Shown here one piece after another: positions 8,726 to 21,362 of a DNA stretch of 64,000 nucleotides (positions within the stretch are counted from its first letter, which is position 1; the number at the start of each line of letters is the position of its first letter). The DNA is from Symbiodinium natans (taxonomy: Eukaryota; Sar; Dinophyceae; Suessiales; Symbiodiniaceae). The notes under the pieces were generated by a model. That model worked only from the letters and a program-made list of their open reading frames with translations, searched no databases and was not told the origin of the DNA. Position numbers and translations under genes: made by a program. The stretch spans positions 795,751 to 859,750 of the forward strand of contig CAJNDS010000669.1 of the NCBI GenBank assembly GCA_905221605.1. Direction: 5' to 3'.

Positions 8726-11700
8726 AAGCTGATGCTGGCCGGTTCGTGTTTCGACTTGCGGGCGCAGTTTCATTCTGCCATACATGCAGGATTCTGGTGC
8801 ACTGCTGCCACACTCCCAAGCTGCAAATTGAGCGAACCAAGTCTTCTCCTTGCGGAGGCCGTGGCTGCCGTGGCCGCGTCAGAGGCCAGCCTTCGGCGGC
8901 AGTGGCATGTCGCAACCGGCGCCTGCGTGCTTGCTTCCGCTTGCCAGTGCGACAGGCCACTAGCTTGACGACGGCTGCGTCACTGAAGGCCTCCGACCGG
9001 GCTTAGGGCTCACCCTATTCATTGTACCACTATTGTACCATGATCTCGCATCATCTCTTCAGCCATGCCAAGGTCCGATCCAAACCCTCTTTCTTTTTAA
9101 GAATCGCCCACAAGTTGTCAGTCGCAACCTCTGATGATTGAGATGCAAGACACGATCGCTTTCTGCTTCTGCCCGGCTCTCTGGCTCCGAGCTTTTCGAG
9201 ACATTGCAGTCTACGCGCGGCCGTAAGGCCGTGCAAGGCCTTTAGGGTTTGTTGTTCCGGGCCTGTTTCAGTTCAGAGCCTTGCGCAGGCTGGATTTTGG
9301 CCGACGTAACTGTCTTCAGTGCCTCCACGAACTCGCAAGTAATCGAGTTGTTCTTTCATGTTCTGTGATACTCTTCATGGCCATGGATCCGGATGAGTCC
9401 AGCTCTTCCCCGCATCGCGCTGAGGCACACCGGAAGACCACGCTAGTATAGGGAGGTTAGTAATCCCAATGGATTCGCTTTGGGGCAATGGGTTCCAATA
9501 GGGGCGGGACTGAGATACGTAGATTATCTTCGGTGTCGGAGTGATGGGCTGTCAGAAAAGCTGAGAAATCTCTTAGCTTGTGCCCATGAAGCACCTGCCT
9601 TTGAGAGGCTTCGCAAGGCTTGCATGTGCTCAATTGTGCTCCTGTGGCTCCATCGTGGAAGGATTGAGTCTCCAGTCTCATTGACTTTCGTGTGCACTGT
9701 TGCATGGAGCAGTGTGTTTCAGGCAGGGCTCGTTTAACCGCTAATGCGAGGCCGCCTGGGCAAGGTTTCGAAGAATATTTCAGGGTTCAGTCAGGAGGGG
9801 GGTGGGGGGCGAGGGGAATGGTGGGGGGGGGGGGGATGGGGGTGGGGGGGTAGGGGGGTGGGGGGGACGGGTGAGAAAACGTTTGGAAGGTTGCCGAGAA
9901 GATTTAAATGCCTCAGGCCTCCGGCCTTTGCGGATTTGGTATCTTCATGCATTCTCCCCCCCAAACTGCCGTAAGAGTTTACAGAGAAATGTATCTCTCG
10001 CGGGGGGGGGGTGGTTTGGGAGTCGCTGGAATGTAGTTGTTGTTGAGCCTGCAGGCGTTGCCTGCATTCGCACCGCTGACTGCGCTGTGGGTAGGAAGCT
10101 GCTCAGCCGAGAGAGAGGTCAGAGCTGTTTAGTCTCCAATGCCATGTGTTTGAGGTCTGTCCCTTCTGCTCTTCCCAGGATATGCTTCCACGAACCATTC
10201 CGTGATCTTCCTGTGGGTTGACGGCATTGCCAGCATCGGCGCTGGTGCTGGCAAGCCGAAGAAGCTAGTATCTTGAAGTTGTCTGCTTCTCGCATCGTCT
10301 CCTTAGCGGATTTTGCCACGCTTGCCGATGTGACATTCAGGAGTAGAGAGGCGTGTGTGAGGCAAAACGCTGAAGGACTATGGGTAGGATCTGACACGCA
10401 CTTTACATGCCCAGTTTGAGAATTAGCCGGCTGAGCCAAGGTATTGGTGGTCGTGCAGGTTCCTTGTCTTACAGACTGGTTGCCCCTCTGCAGTTTGCAT
10501 ATGCTTGCAGTAGTGCTGTGCTAATAGCTGCCGCCTTTAGGACAAGCTCAATATCAGCTCTATAGTTCCAGCCACAACTACGCGCAAGAGATCCTTCACG
10601 CTTGCATGCTGACTCACTAATTTCTAAGGATGAGCTGAAGCCGCAGCCTGCAGTCACGCTACGGCGAACACGACTGGCGCTGAAAGCGACTCGATGGTCC
10701 TCTATTTTGCGCAAACTTTCATGAGAGCCAAAACAAAAGCCACTCTCGGTGAAAGCGGCTGGATTGTTCAATGTTGCGCAGACCTTTCTCACAGGTGCAA
10801 ATGTCAATATGCAACTCTAGGTGTACTCGGGTGTACTCGTTGAGTGCAGTTGATAGCATTTCCTGAAACGAGTCTGGGAATAAAAGGCATGGTGCTTGTC
10901 TTGTAGTAGCATGCGAAAGCATGTGAGATCAAAGTGCATCCTGAAGCTGAGGGTAGTCCGTTCTTTGCGCCTGGAGACGCGCGCCCGTGTCGCAGCCTGG
11001 TGGCAGAACAATCGGTTTAGGGGGTGGGGGCGGGTGCTGCCTGCATCGGGTTTGGTGACTGTTGTTCACGTGTTAATAATACTGTTGATAGTCTTGCCAT
11101 CATAAAGTCATCCAACTTTCGAAAGAGGCTCGACTAGAGGTCGTTGCATGCAGCACATGTGGTACGGTCGAAAGAGGTGCCGTGCCCCTTCAAATCAGTT
11201 CTCATACGACTCCGGGCTCGGACATGCGATGATGTATGACATGTATGGTCGATCCTCAGCTCACCTTGTCTTATCAGCTTCTCCTTTGCCGATCATGCTT
11301 GAGGCGGCGTCTGCACGTTTGAGATTTTGCTTGGCGACATTGCCGGGTTCGATTACTGGAACCCACTGCTGGTGGATGCAAGCCGTGTGGTCATCGAGGT
11401 TCAGAAAGATGCATGGGGGTGCTGGGCCGTCCTGAGCGTTTGCAAACAGCACAGTAGACCTGGCTGTGTTCTCCCTTGTGTCTTGGTTTTTCAGCAGGCG
11501 CGGTACTTGACGCGTCGTTGGTTTCCAGACCTACGCGCTTGTGGTCATCATTTTGGTCGTGAGCCGAGCCCATGTCCAGCGGGAAGGTAGAGGGAATGCC
11601 AACTGCGCAATGATGCATGTCGCACTAAGGCTGGGATCTTGGGGCATCGGGTGCATCACCTCCAGATGCTCCACTGTACCGGCCCGTTCTTTGAACGCAC

Positions 11701-13728
11701 CAGTTTTGAAACGTCTTGAGAACTTGTGAGCTGCTTTGTGACTGCAGTGCAAATGAGGTGACGGGAGAGGTTGGTATCGAGCTGCCGCAGGCTTCAGATC
11801 TGTCTCTCATTCATACGGCTTCGCGACATATCAGTTGCTTCGACCTGAGCTTGGGCAGGTAGTCCTCCTGACAGAAAACTGCAAGCTACACACTTCTCCC
11901 TCCAAGGCCGGGGAAGCTGGAAAACTCAGACTGGGGATGGCTGCGCGCTGCATTCCGGGGTTTCATAGGTCTGAAAGATTCGTGTTCACGCTGTTGCTTT
12001 GTGCTCATCGCATTGACAAATTGACCAGGTGCGGCCTAGTTATTGGCAGCCTCGTGCAGAAGAAGCAAGCTTCGCACGAATCAACGCCGTGTTCCGTGCA
12101 GCGGAGCCGTGTGGAAAGGGTTAGTTACAATCAGGGGTTCTGTTTGAATAGCTACCTGTACGGTCAGTTGACGCATGAGCTGCAAACATAGTGTTGTGAT
12201 GCCTTGTGATCCTCAATTCAGTTGTCCTTTGTGGGGCTTGGGGCGCTGCTCTGGGAAGATCGTAGCAGAGCAGGACCTGTGAGTGTGCCAATGATGCCAA
12301 TGCAGAGTCAGCGATTTGGCGAGGAGCGTGTGGTGGTTGGTCCCACGTCTCCGCGACGCTTGGAAGCTTGGCTTTCCTGGCCTACAAGAAGACCAGAAGC
12401 GGTGTCATCAGGTCGTGGTTTTTGCTCAGGACTTCAACGGGGTCAGTGACGTTGCCCAGGACTCCTCGACCTTTCCGAACAGAACTCTATGCGCGCATCA
12501 TGCAGACGACATGTCAAGACTTGCCCGAATATGGGTGAATCACCTTGCAGGTCTATGATGGTGATGGCGGCACAGGAAGCTGCTCCCATCCACAGCATGA
12601 GGAGCCAGCTCCTTTCCGGCACTAACTATGAGCATAGCTCTGCGCCCAACCCCTGACCGCAAACCCCACATTTTCACTCGGCGCTCAGTTCTTCCGACAC
12701 CCAGGTCATGGAAGTGCTGTACAATCGCACAGCCACCCAACAGCACTTCAGGACTCCCAAGGGCTTCTTTTCCTTTCTCTAGTGCTCCTTTCTCGTTTAG
12801 GTGTCACACCATCTGATCGGAAAAGAAGTCTCGAAGCTGTTTCAAGAACTTGGCATTGCCCATCCTTCTTCCTGTAGAGGCTGCATTCTCTGAGGGGTCA
12901 CTGTGATTACATGTGCTCATCCACTGGGGGTTCAGAGGTTAGCAGTCTAAGAAGATTTAGGCTGTTGGGCATTTTCGGGCAATTGCTTTATGTGCTTCCC
13001 TGTTCAGGGAAATGTCTCAGGTCAACTTCCGCTTTGACGATCCCTTCTTGCCGTATGTTCTTCGAGAGGTCCTGTTTGTGCAGCGTCGTCGCCAGTCTAT
13101 GTGCATTCTTGTATAGCCAGCAGGGACTGCAGTAGCCTTCCCCGCCCGCAGTCAGGCTCATTTAATGCTTTGCAGTGCAGTTGAGCGCATCGGTGCTGAC
13201 CCACAGGTGATCCATGATCCAGAACACACCCAGCTGTTGCGACTGTGCGAAGCTGGAATCCCAGCATGGGCCATCGTGACTCGGCCTTGGAGTTCTGGGC
13301 ACAGTACCTCAACACGATCGGATGTTGAAGCTCCGTGCTTCTTGTCCATCATAAGTAGCTGCGTGTTGAGATGCAAAGGTGCTGCCAAGATACATTGGAT
13401 GCTACCATCGATTCATGCGTCACCTTGTGGCCGTCCTGGTGGTGTTCATGTCCTGTCTCTCCCTGTTGTTGGGCTGGCATGACTTGCGCCTCTTCTTGCA
13501 GTTGGGTCCAGGCCAATTAGCTGTTTGTGAAGATGTCTGAAGTCTGTGATGAAGTGAAAGGTACAAGCGCATCCCGTTGGTCCGCTCACTGCTGAAACAG
13601 TCGCTCTGGCCGCTGAGCCAGTGCTTGGAGGAGCTGGTGGTTGAATCTTGGCGAGCGCATCAGTCGCCCCCAAATGCCAACATTCGCAGAAGAGGGGACA
13701 CGGAGAGGCAAAGAGGAGAGGCACAGAA
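8726..13728. other. Gene-poor host DNA with a G-rich tract
   Basis: About 5 kb in which I recognise no gene. A G-rich tract at about 9797-9867, with runs of up to ten Gs, and a smaller one at 10000-10015 could form G-quadruplex on the + strand. Open frames on both strands (for example 10119-10439 - and 11835-12191 +) lack recognisable domains. A 24-residue ATG frame at 9377 is too short to support. Confidence 0.5.
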
Positions 13729-13890
13729 ATGGCAGAAGACCGCGGCTTAGAGCGAGTCTCAGAAAGTCTCAGAATGTCTCAGACAAAGGTGCGCCTGTCG
13801 GTGCTCTTGGGCTGGTTTTTACCTATCGGCTTCCTCCTGCGACGTGCCTGGGAAGGGCTCAAGTTCTTCGGTGCCTGGGATTTGAACTGA
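13729..13890 (+). CDS. Possible 53-residue membrane protein
   Basis: The ATG at 13729 opens MAEDRGLERVSESLRMSQ, then a hydrophobic segment (VRLSVLLGWFLPIGFLL, about residues 22-38), a short basic stretch (RRAWEGLK) and a TGA at 13888-13890. It looks like a small single-pass membrane protein or the last exon of a larger one. A frame of this length can occur by chance, and no family is recognised. Confidence 0.2.
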   Translation: MAEDRGLERVSESLRMSQTKVRLSVLLGWFLPIGFLLRRAWEGLKFFGAWDLN

Positions 13891-16800
13891 GAAATGTCTT
13901 GCATTGTCTTGCCCACATCAAAGAGCCGGAGTAGCGATATTGACACACATCGGCAGGCTCCTGCGTCAAAGCCCTGGTTACCCTGGTTGCAGCCGTGGCA
14001 TCACCACTTGCCTGGATAGCCTCGGTGCCTGTGGGGGCGGCTACTTCGGCATGGCGGCTGCCTGGCAATGGTACCGCACGTTCACGCAACTTCCGCAGCT
14101 GCATTGCGAGTCATTATGCGAAAGCCTAGTTGAAGGAACGCAGCAGCTTCCGCTTCGGAGCGTGTCCTCTCCCAGTGACGTCCCGGAGGTAAATATGCAG
14201 GAAGTGCACTTTGCAGGATGGTCAATTCCGGGCTGTATTGCGCATGGCATATGGGACCCAAGAGGCTGAACAACAACCCAGAGTCGATCTAGGGTGTCCG
14301 GTCAGCGAAGGACGAAGATCAAGAAAACCCCGCAAACATCCGCGAGCCAAACAAACCAAGCAACACACGCTGACACACGCTAACACACGCTGACCGTGTC
14401 CTGCTGCCAAGTTGCACCCTGGAAGATATGGTTGGCGGGGGGGAAGCTCTCCGTTGCTCCTTTTGGGTTCATGGAATGGAGGAGATTGACGAGGGTTACT
14501 CAAGAGCTGTAATAATTACTCCTAGTCTAGTAGTAGAATGCTGAGGTTCCTCGTGCAGATCTGTGGAGCCGTTGGCCGCATTGGCTCGTCCCTTGGTTCC
14601 GGCATCTTGCCTGCAGTTGCCTGCGTTGGTAACTGCTGTCGCGTTGGGGGGGCGCAGCCGAGCCAACTAAGGGCTAAGGGTCAGTGCAGAGTCCGGGGGA
14701 TCTCTTCGAGTTGTTGTAACTGCATATGATGCAGTGACGAAGTTCTGCGGTTGCTAGCAGCGGAACGTGCGCATTCTCAACGCCTGGCTTCTGCGGCTTA
14801 GAGGCTTGTCCCAAATCCTGCCAGCATCATTCTTTCGTCTACTGGGACTTTCACTAGCTGTGGATCTTTGACTGATCTTTGGAATCCTTTCAAAGGGGGA
14901 ATGCGAGGTAAATGGCCACTTGTCAGCCCACGCGGAACTTGACCGACTTCCCCTTACATGCACGCTCTTGGGGGTTTTTTGAGACATTCAAGACCTGAGG
15001 CGCCCAGGGTGGCATCAGCACAGCTCGGCTGCTGCGAGCCGAGTGCAACCTGGCCCGACAGGCGGATCTCAGAAACCTCTGCTGTGAAGCTGAGAAGCTG
15101 ACAGAGCCAGCTTTGCAACGTCGTCGCAGGCTTTCATGAGCGTCTACAATGGCACGAGCTTTCTGGGGGCGACCGTCGCCAAGCACCAGGCTTGCACTGC
15201 CTAAGGCCTGCCACAGTAGAGATGTGATGTCGTGCAAAAGGCCTCGATTCGTGTTTCGTGGTCACGGTGGATCCACGGACTACGGCACCAGCTGTCACAA
15301 GGATGGCTTCAGAGGCAAAAGTGTTGCTTTTGCTTGCGCCCTGGTGCTCTGATTTGTTCTGCTCCGGTTGATGTGGCCTCTCACGTGGCTATTGACAGTG
15401 GGAGGCGTTTGCTTGCGGCCCTGTTGGGCGTGGTTCTGTGGACTCTGTGGCCTCAACGAGCAACGAAGCTCGCAGTGACTCGGGTGGCAGTTCCGCTGTA
15501 ACGTAGTAGATGCGCAACAAGTGTGGCCGACATACTCTCGCTTTCTATCCCGGAGAAGACGTCCGCTTCCCAAAAGTATTTCGACTCTGATCTGAGGCCA
15601 GAAACTTCGATGCGCTTCTTTGGGACTTCACCGTGGTGTTGATCAGGCTGTTACCGTGCTCAGAAGTTTTATGTCAGACATGTAAGGATTGCTGCTGCCT
15701 AGGTCCCAGGTCTCACACTCATTCATGAGGATGCTCTGAGAAGTGACTTTGTGACGTTGCAGGTGTTTCGAGTAGTCCTTGCTTCTCTCCGTTGCTCAGA
15801 TGCACCGGGTCAGTGGGGTCAGCCTGTGCAGAGTACATTGACTTGGAACTCAGGCAGCGCTGACCAATCTCTTCCGTTACGGTGGTGCTTACAACTCAAG
15901 AGGCCCTTGTACAGCAGCATGAGCACTGCTATGCAGCTCACCAGGGTCACGTTCTAAAGAATTTTGAAATGCGAGGGCCGTCCTGTTTTAAGTAGTGTCG
16001 TGATTCGGTCAGTTTGAGCTCAAGACTCAAAACGCAGATCGACTGTGTAAGCGCTAAAGAATCTGGGAAACCCAGGTTGGCCTCCACGGATTTCGTGAGA
16101 ATTCAGAGAGTATGCACGTGCGTGTTGAGTTCCAGCGCTTAGCTTTAAGGCTCTTGCTGGCTGCACGTCTGCACGTGCGCTGTCGACCGATGTGCAATGC
16201 TAGTGACACACTGACACACTGTTGAGTTCAAGTGCGGTGTTGTGAAGTGCACTGCCACTGCCGTGACAGCCCTGCACAATGCAGTGTCGAGCGCAGCAAA
16301 GGGCTGCGTCTAGGACTCGGGTTCGATACTCCAGAAGATACTCAGTTGGGAATTTGTTAGGCAGTTAGGCATGTTACAATGTTTTTATTAGTTGGCCGAT
16401 GCTTGAATGGAGACCTCGCATGCAGCCAGAAGCTGGCCGTCCTGTGTGTGGGGGGGCAGGCTTAACCGGCCTCCGCCATCCGAGAGCATACCAGTAGCAT
16501 ACCCCTCGGCATATTCCATTTCAGTTCTTGGCGTTCTGCTGGATGCCGGCGGTATCTTCCTCGAGATGGTTTGCCGAGAAAGGTTGCTGGCATCCCCAAG
16601 AGCCTCATGCCTGCAAGCGGATTCTCCTGCCATTGATGTCAGCATTCCGCGCAAGGAGGGCTACGATGCCCAAGCCAACCAGCCGAGGGCCGAGCTTGAT
16701 TTGCAACATTCTGAGGAGCTATGGCTGTGTGAAGCTGACAGGGTTTGATGAGCTTGCTTCAGATGTGCAAGGTTCGGATACGTGAATGTGACGGACATGA

Positions 16801-17669
16801 AGGCGCGTTTAATCCAACCATGTTACAACTGTGTGTGCCACGGCTCTTAGCTGGAGACCACGTCACAATGTCCGTGCAGGCAATGGGCAAGCTAGCAGGA
16901 CTGACTGGACAGTCGAAGAGATCATGTTTGATCTTGCCTCGCGCCTCGCTTCTTGCCGGTGCGTGCAGAATTTCTCGGCCTAGACGCCGACGTGGTCAGC
17001 AAAGAGATGAAGGTTCCTCTTGGTTGTGACATGTACTAGCTGTCATACAAGCGGCACAGACACATGGGAGCAACTGTAACTAGAGGCATTGGACTTCGAT
17101 GCCAACAACCTGGTCTCCTTTGCCGAGCTTCCTGGCATTTCCTGGCCGAAGAGAGTTGCCATGGGCCCGCCCTAAACATGGAATGAGATTTGACGCGGAT
17201 TGAAGCAGTCCCGAAAACTGTTTTGCTCCGTTGGGGTGCGTTGCAGAACTCAAGGAGTCAAGGAGTCAAGGAGGTTGTCCTGGCTTGGTGCCCAGCACAG
17301 GCATCGGCATCCTGTGTAGCCAAGGTTTGTGCTCTGGGCAGACAAGCACACAATTGGCATCCCGCCGGCGCTCAGCTTTCTCGCACTTCGTTTGTTCTTT
17401 CACCGAGAGCTTGCTGAGGCTTGGAATTGCCATCCCCGACAAACGGGAGTGGAGGATTCCTGCGAATTCCTGCTAGTGGCTGCTAGTGGACGGGCGTGCA
17501 CAGGGGCACGAACCGGTACAAGAAAGTGCAAAGCGAAAGGAAGGGCATGCCGGGCCACTGGACCACGATCCCCCCGCCCAGCCCCGAGGAAGAGGCGAGG
17601 TGGGCTGGACACATTGTGCTTAACATTTTTTCCGACCTGGGTCTGCTTGTGTGCCAAACCAATGTGTAG
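13891..17669. other. Gene-poor host DNA with scattered exon-like islands
   Basis: No confident gene. One + strand piece at about 15022-15140 reads ARLLRAECNLARQADLRNLC and continues as an amphipathic, exon-like helix; a hydrophobic piece lies at 15390-15500 (LLAALLGVVLWTLWP). Neither connects to a recognisable family. Long minus-strand frames opposite these pieces are probably their shadows. Confidence 0.35.
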
Positions 17670-17840
17670 GCTGCTCTCAAAGCATCAACGGCCGGCGTGG
17701 CCGTTGGCAAGCCCAAGAAAGCAAAGGCAAAGAAGGCCTCGGAAGGCATTCCAAGTCCCTTTGAAATCTTTGGGCGGACTAGTCTGCAAGCGCTGTGTAG
17801 CGTGCCGTCTCAGAGCTTCCCAAAAGCCTTTGGAGCTTGA
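17670..17840 (+). CDS. Possible terminal exon with lysine-rich segment
   Basis: After a TAG at 17667-17669, a 56-codon frame reads AALKASTAGVAVGKPKKAKA, then KKASEGIPSPFEIFGRTSLQ, to a TGA at 17838-17840. The AKAKK segment recalls the basic piece at 8600-8650. No family is recognised and upstream exons were not found. Confidence 0.2.
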   Translation, partial: AALKASTAGVAVGKPKKAKAKKASEGIPSPFEIFGRTSLQALCSVPSQSFPKAFGA

Positions 17841-18009
17841 TCAAAATAGAGAGAATCATGAGAAATCCGGGTAATGCACAAGCCGCTCTGCACTTGCAGG
17901 CATCAGTGCCCGAAGATCCGGATACCACAGAATTGGAGGTGCCTTTAGTAACTCACGTGCGGCATGTGGGGCGGTGAGTGGTGTAGTTCTCCGGTCACGT
18001 TGTCCCCTA

Positions 18010-18335
18010 AGTTCAAGACGATCGCAAAAATGACTCAGCATCATGAGCGCCAGCTAGGAAATTTAACAATCACATGGCCCCTGAGCTCCAGACGCTTGCA
18101 GAACGACTGCCCCAGTGAGTGTGCACATTTGACGAGGCATGCGGTGAGCATCATGAGCATCAGCTGGGTATTTGGGGAGGCGAGGTGATGATCATGAGAG
18201 ACATCTGCGTATCGTTCCGGGCACATGGGCCCCTAGGCCCTAGGCTCCAGACGTTTGCAGAGCTGACTGCCCCAGAGCCAGAGAGGATGTGCATATCTTG
18301 AGGAGGCATGAGGTGAGCGTCATGAGCATCAGCTT
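18010..18335. repeat. Imperfect tandem duplication of about 150 bp
   Basis: Two copies can be aligned by eye: CCCCTGAGCTCCAGACGCTT at 18079 and CCCTAGGCTCCAGACGTTTG at 18238, each followed by a GACTGCCCCAG block, GAGGCATG and CATGAGCATCAGC. The last motif also recurs inside the purine-rich array of the element that starts at 18659. Confidence 0.6.
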
Positions 18336-18496
18336 GATCTTGTCGGTCTAAGCTCCACACCCACTACTTACTACTTGATGTAGATCCATGTTGACCCATG
18401 TATGTGTACACAGTTACCGCTCCTTGCGGAACTGCCACCTATGAGCGCTTCAGTTTTCTGGCTTTCTGGTCTTTGCATGGCACTTCATCCTGGCAG

Positions 18497-18571
18497 GACT
18501 TCATCGCTGCAGCCAAAGATGCTGAGTGGGAGAAAGTCTGGGAGATTCTGGAAAGGCATCCGGGCTATGCC
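18497..18571 (+). CDS. Ankyrin-module gene, first recognised exon
   Basis: After acceptor CAG (18494-18496), 25 codons read DFIAAAKDAEWEKVWEILER then HPGYA, followed by donor GTAAGC at 18572. The pattern (x-I-x-A-A-K-x-x-x-W-x-x-x-W-x-x-L) recurs twice in the exons at 47258-47320 and 48226-48282, where it precedes ankyrin helices. The phase and sense fit the exon at 44078-44122 (VNMRPPYRRYAAIHQ). The intron between them would be about 25.5 kb, holding two large repeat elements, an assembly gap and an LRR gene. Without that insert it would be about 140 bp. No starting methionine or upstream exon was identified. The coding match is strong; the physical link across the gap is less certain. Confidence 0.6.
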
Positions 18572-18779
18572 GTAAGCTCAGGCAAAGCGACTGAGCTGGG
18601 GCAATGACATTCCTACGATGGGCCGTATGCTGTGCAGAAATGCTCCCCCCCCCCCCCCGTGGGTGGCTTAAATAGGGTCTATTTGGAAGCTGGGACTCGG
18701 GTTTTCTTATAGCCATACACGTTTCCACGAGGGTACGCTGCTGTCACGTCAGTCGTACTATGGAGGCCTCAGGAACAAG

Positions 18780-21362
18780 AACCAGGTAGTTCCTCTTTTC
18801 TCTTCTCTTTTTCTCCTCAATCCTAAAGTCGAAGGCTCTCGTGAGGAGAAGAGCAGGGAGAGAAGGAGGGAAAGATAAGAGGAACACGATTTTCATGGGA
18901 AGAGCCAAGAAAAGAATAGAAGAGAGATAAAACAAGGCGCAAAGAAGATGGTACTCTTCTTTATCTATCCTCTCTCCCTTATCTCTCCGTTCCCTCTGTC
19001 TTTTCGAAATGAGAAAAACAAAAAGAAAGATGAAAAGAAGAAGGGTTAGGAAAAGAGCCGAAGAGATAGGCCGAAAAGAGGGGTATGGTGAAGTACGGCA
19101 AAGGTCCACGCACAAGGAGTCACCTTCTGCTTACCCTTCCACTGCTTGATTTTACAAGCTCCTTTCTTGTGTTTTATCAGTTAAAATTAAAAGGAAACAG
19201 AAGGAGAGAAGGGAAAGGGAAGTGAGAGAGGAGAGACAACAAGGAGGCCATTTTAATTTCCTGTGAGTTATCAAAAGGAATGCAATATTATGGGAAGAGC
19301 AATGGAAAAAAAGAGTGGAAGAGAAATTAAGACAGGAGAGGGAGGTGCAAAAATAAGGCAAAGAGAAGATGGTGCCGTTTTCATCTCACCTCTCGTTCTT
19401 ATCTTCCTCTTCTCTGGTTCTTTTCCCTGTGAAATAAAAAAACAAAAGGAAGGACAATGAACATATAAAGGAACCCGTTTTCGTTTTCCGTTTGGGCACA
19501 AGGAAAAAAACAGAGGCGATAGGGCGAGAGGAGGGGTTTGCTGAAGCATGGGGAGGGTGTACGGGCAAGGGGCCAACTCCGCCCACTTCCCCCATCCATT
19601 GAAAGAGGAAAAGGAACAGGGCCTCCATTCCCCTCTTATTCTTCCTTTCTTGCGTTTTTGTCGTTTAGAAGGGAACAGGAGAAGAGGAGGGAGAGAGAAG
19701 GAGAGAGGAGACATAAAAAGGGTTGCATTTTTAATGGGAAGAGCAAAGAAAAGACCAGAAGAGAGATGATGGGAGAAGAGGGGGAGACAAAACAAGGCGC
19801 ACAGAAAATGGGCAGATAAGAAGAGAGGAAAGGGAATGACCAAGTACAATGAGGAGTTCTTCAATTTCCCTCCCTATCTCTTACGTTACTTTTCCTTCTT
19901 GTGGGGTGTCCCTTTTTCTCTTGAAGATGCAGAAAACGATTGAAAAGGACACCCGTTCCATCGCCCATATGTAGGGAAAGAGAGAGAATCATGAGCATCA
20001 GCTGGGCTTGCTGCCAATCCAACATGGGCGTCCCTTTTAATCGCAGTCCGTGTCCTTTTTTCTCGCTTGAAGATGCAGAAAACGATCCAAAAGCACATCT
20101 GTTGGAGGAAGAGAGAAGGAGAGAGGAGAGATACCAAGGATTGCATATTTAATGGGAAGAGCAAGGAAGAGAATAGAAGACAGATGAATAGAGAAGATGG
20201 CGCTCTTCTTTATCTATTCTCTCTCCCTTGTTTCTCCCTTCCCTCTTTCTTTTCGAAATGAGAAAAACAAAAAGGAAGAACTATGAGAAGGAGAAGAGTA
20301 AGGAAAGGAACAGAAGAGATAGGCCGAGAGGATGAATATGATGGAGTATTATGGAAAGGCTCACGCGCAAGGAGTCACCCTCTGCTTACCTTTTCACTGC
20401 TTTATCATATGAGTTCCTTTCTTGTGTTTTATCAGTTAAAAGGAAGCGGAAGAAGAGAAGGGAAAGGGAAGTGAGAGAGGAAAGATAACAAGGATGCTAT
20501 GTTTCCCGAAGCGTGCTGCAAGGAATAGAAGAGACAGGAAGCAAGGAGACGGAATCACAAAATAAGGCGCAAAGCTGTACATATCATCTCTCCCTTGTCT
20601 CTCCCTATTCCCTTTCGAACTAGAAAAAACCATTCTTGCTTTTCACAGATAGGTTCCCTCTCTCCTCTTCAGGAAATCCCCTTTCCCTTATGTTGCTTTT
20701 TGAAGCGAATAAGAAAAATAGCAGATAAGAAGAGAGGAAAGGGTCAATTTCCCTCCCTATCTCTTATGTTGCTTTTCCTTCTTGTGGGGTGTCCCTGTTT
20801 CTCTTGAAGATGCAGAAAACGATTGAAAAGGACACCCGTTCCATCGCCCATGTGTAGGGAAAGAGAGAGAATCATGAGCATCAGCTGGGCTTGCTGCCAA
20901 TCCAACATGGGCGTCCCTTTTAATCGCAGTCTGTGTCCTTTTTTTCTCGCTTGAAGATGCAGAAAACGATCCAAAAGCACATCTGTTGGAGGAAGAGAGA
21001 AGGAGAGAGGAGAGATACCAAGGATTGCATATTTAATGGGAAGAGCAAGGAAGAGAATAGAAGACAGATGAATAGAGAAGAGGGAGAGACAAAACAAGGC
21101 GCAGAGAAGATGGCACTCTTCTTTATCTATTCTCTCTCCCTTGTTTCTCCCTTCCCTCTTTCTTTTCGAAATGAGAAAAACAAAAAGGAAGAACTATGAG
21201 AAGGAGAATAGTAAGGAAAGGAACAGAAGAGATAGGCCGAGAGGATGAATATGATGGAGTATTATGGAAAGGCTCACGCGCAAGGAGTCACCCTCTGCTT
21301 ACCTTTCCACTGCTTTATCATATGAGTTCCTTTCTTGTGTTTTATCAGCAGAAGAGAAGGGA
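18780..21362. repeat. Purine-rich array, monomers of about 400 bp (copy 1)
   Basis: Monomers share the anchor ATGGGAAGAGC (18894, 19288, 19734, 20150, 21035) and alternate a purine-rich (+ strand) block with a short pyrimidine block. Lengths vary from about 390 to 450 bp, and 20050-20440 is nearly repeated at 20935-21345. Long open frames on both strands (for example 197 codons at 19271-19864 -) follow from the biased composition and recur exactly in copy 2; they are not called as genes. Confidence 0.8.

Noticed and set aside
11340-11365. GGTTCGATTACTGGAACC as a tRNA T-arm (also GGGTTCGATACTC at 16319)
   Set aside because: No matching acceptor, D-arm or anticodon arm at the proper distance on either strand.
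19271-19864. 197-codon minus-strand frame in the purine-rich array, and its twin at 37053-37646
   Set aside because: Strong pyrimidine bias keeps frames open; the product is low-complexity S/F/L/P and both strands are open. Identity of the two copies follows from duplication of the element.
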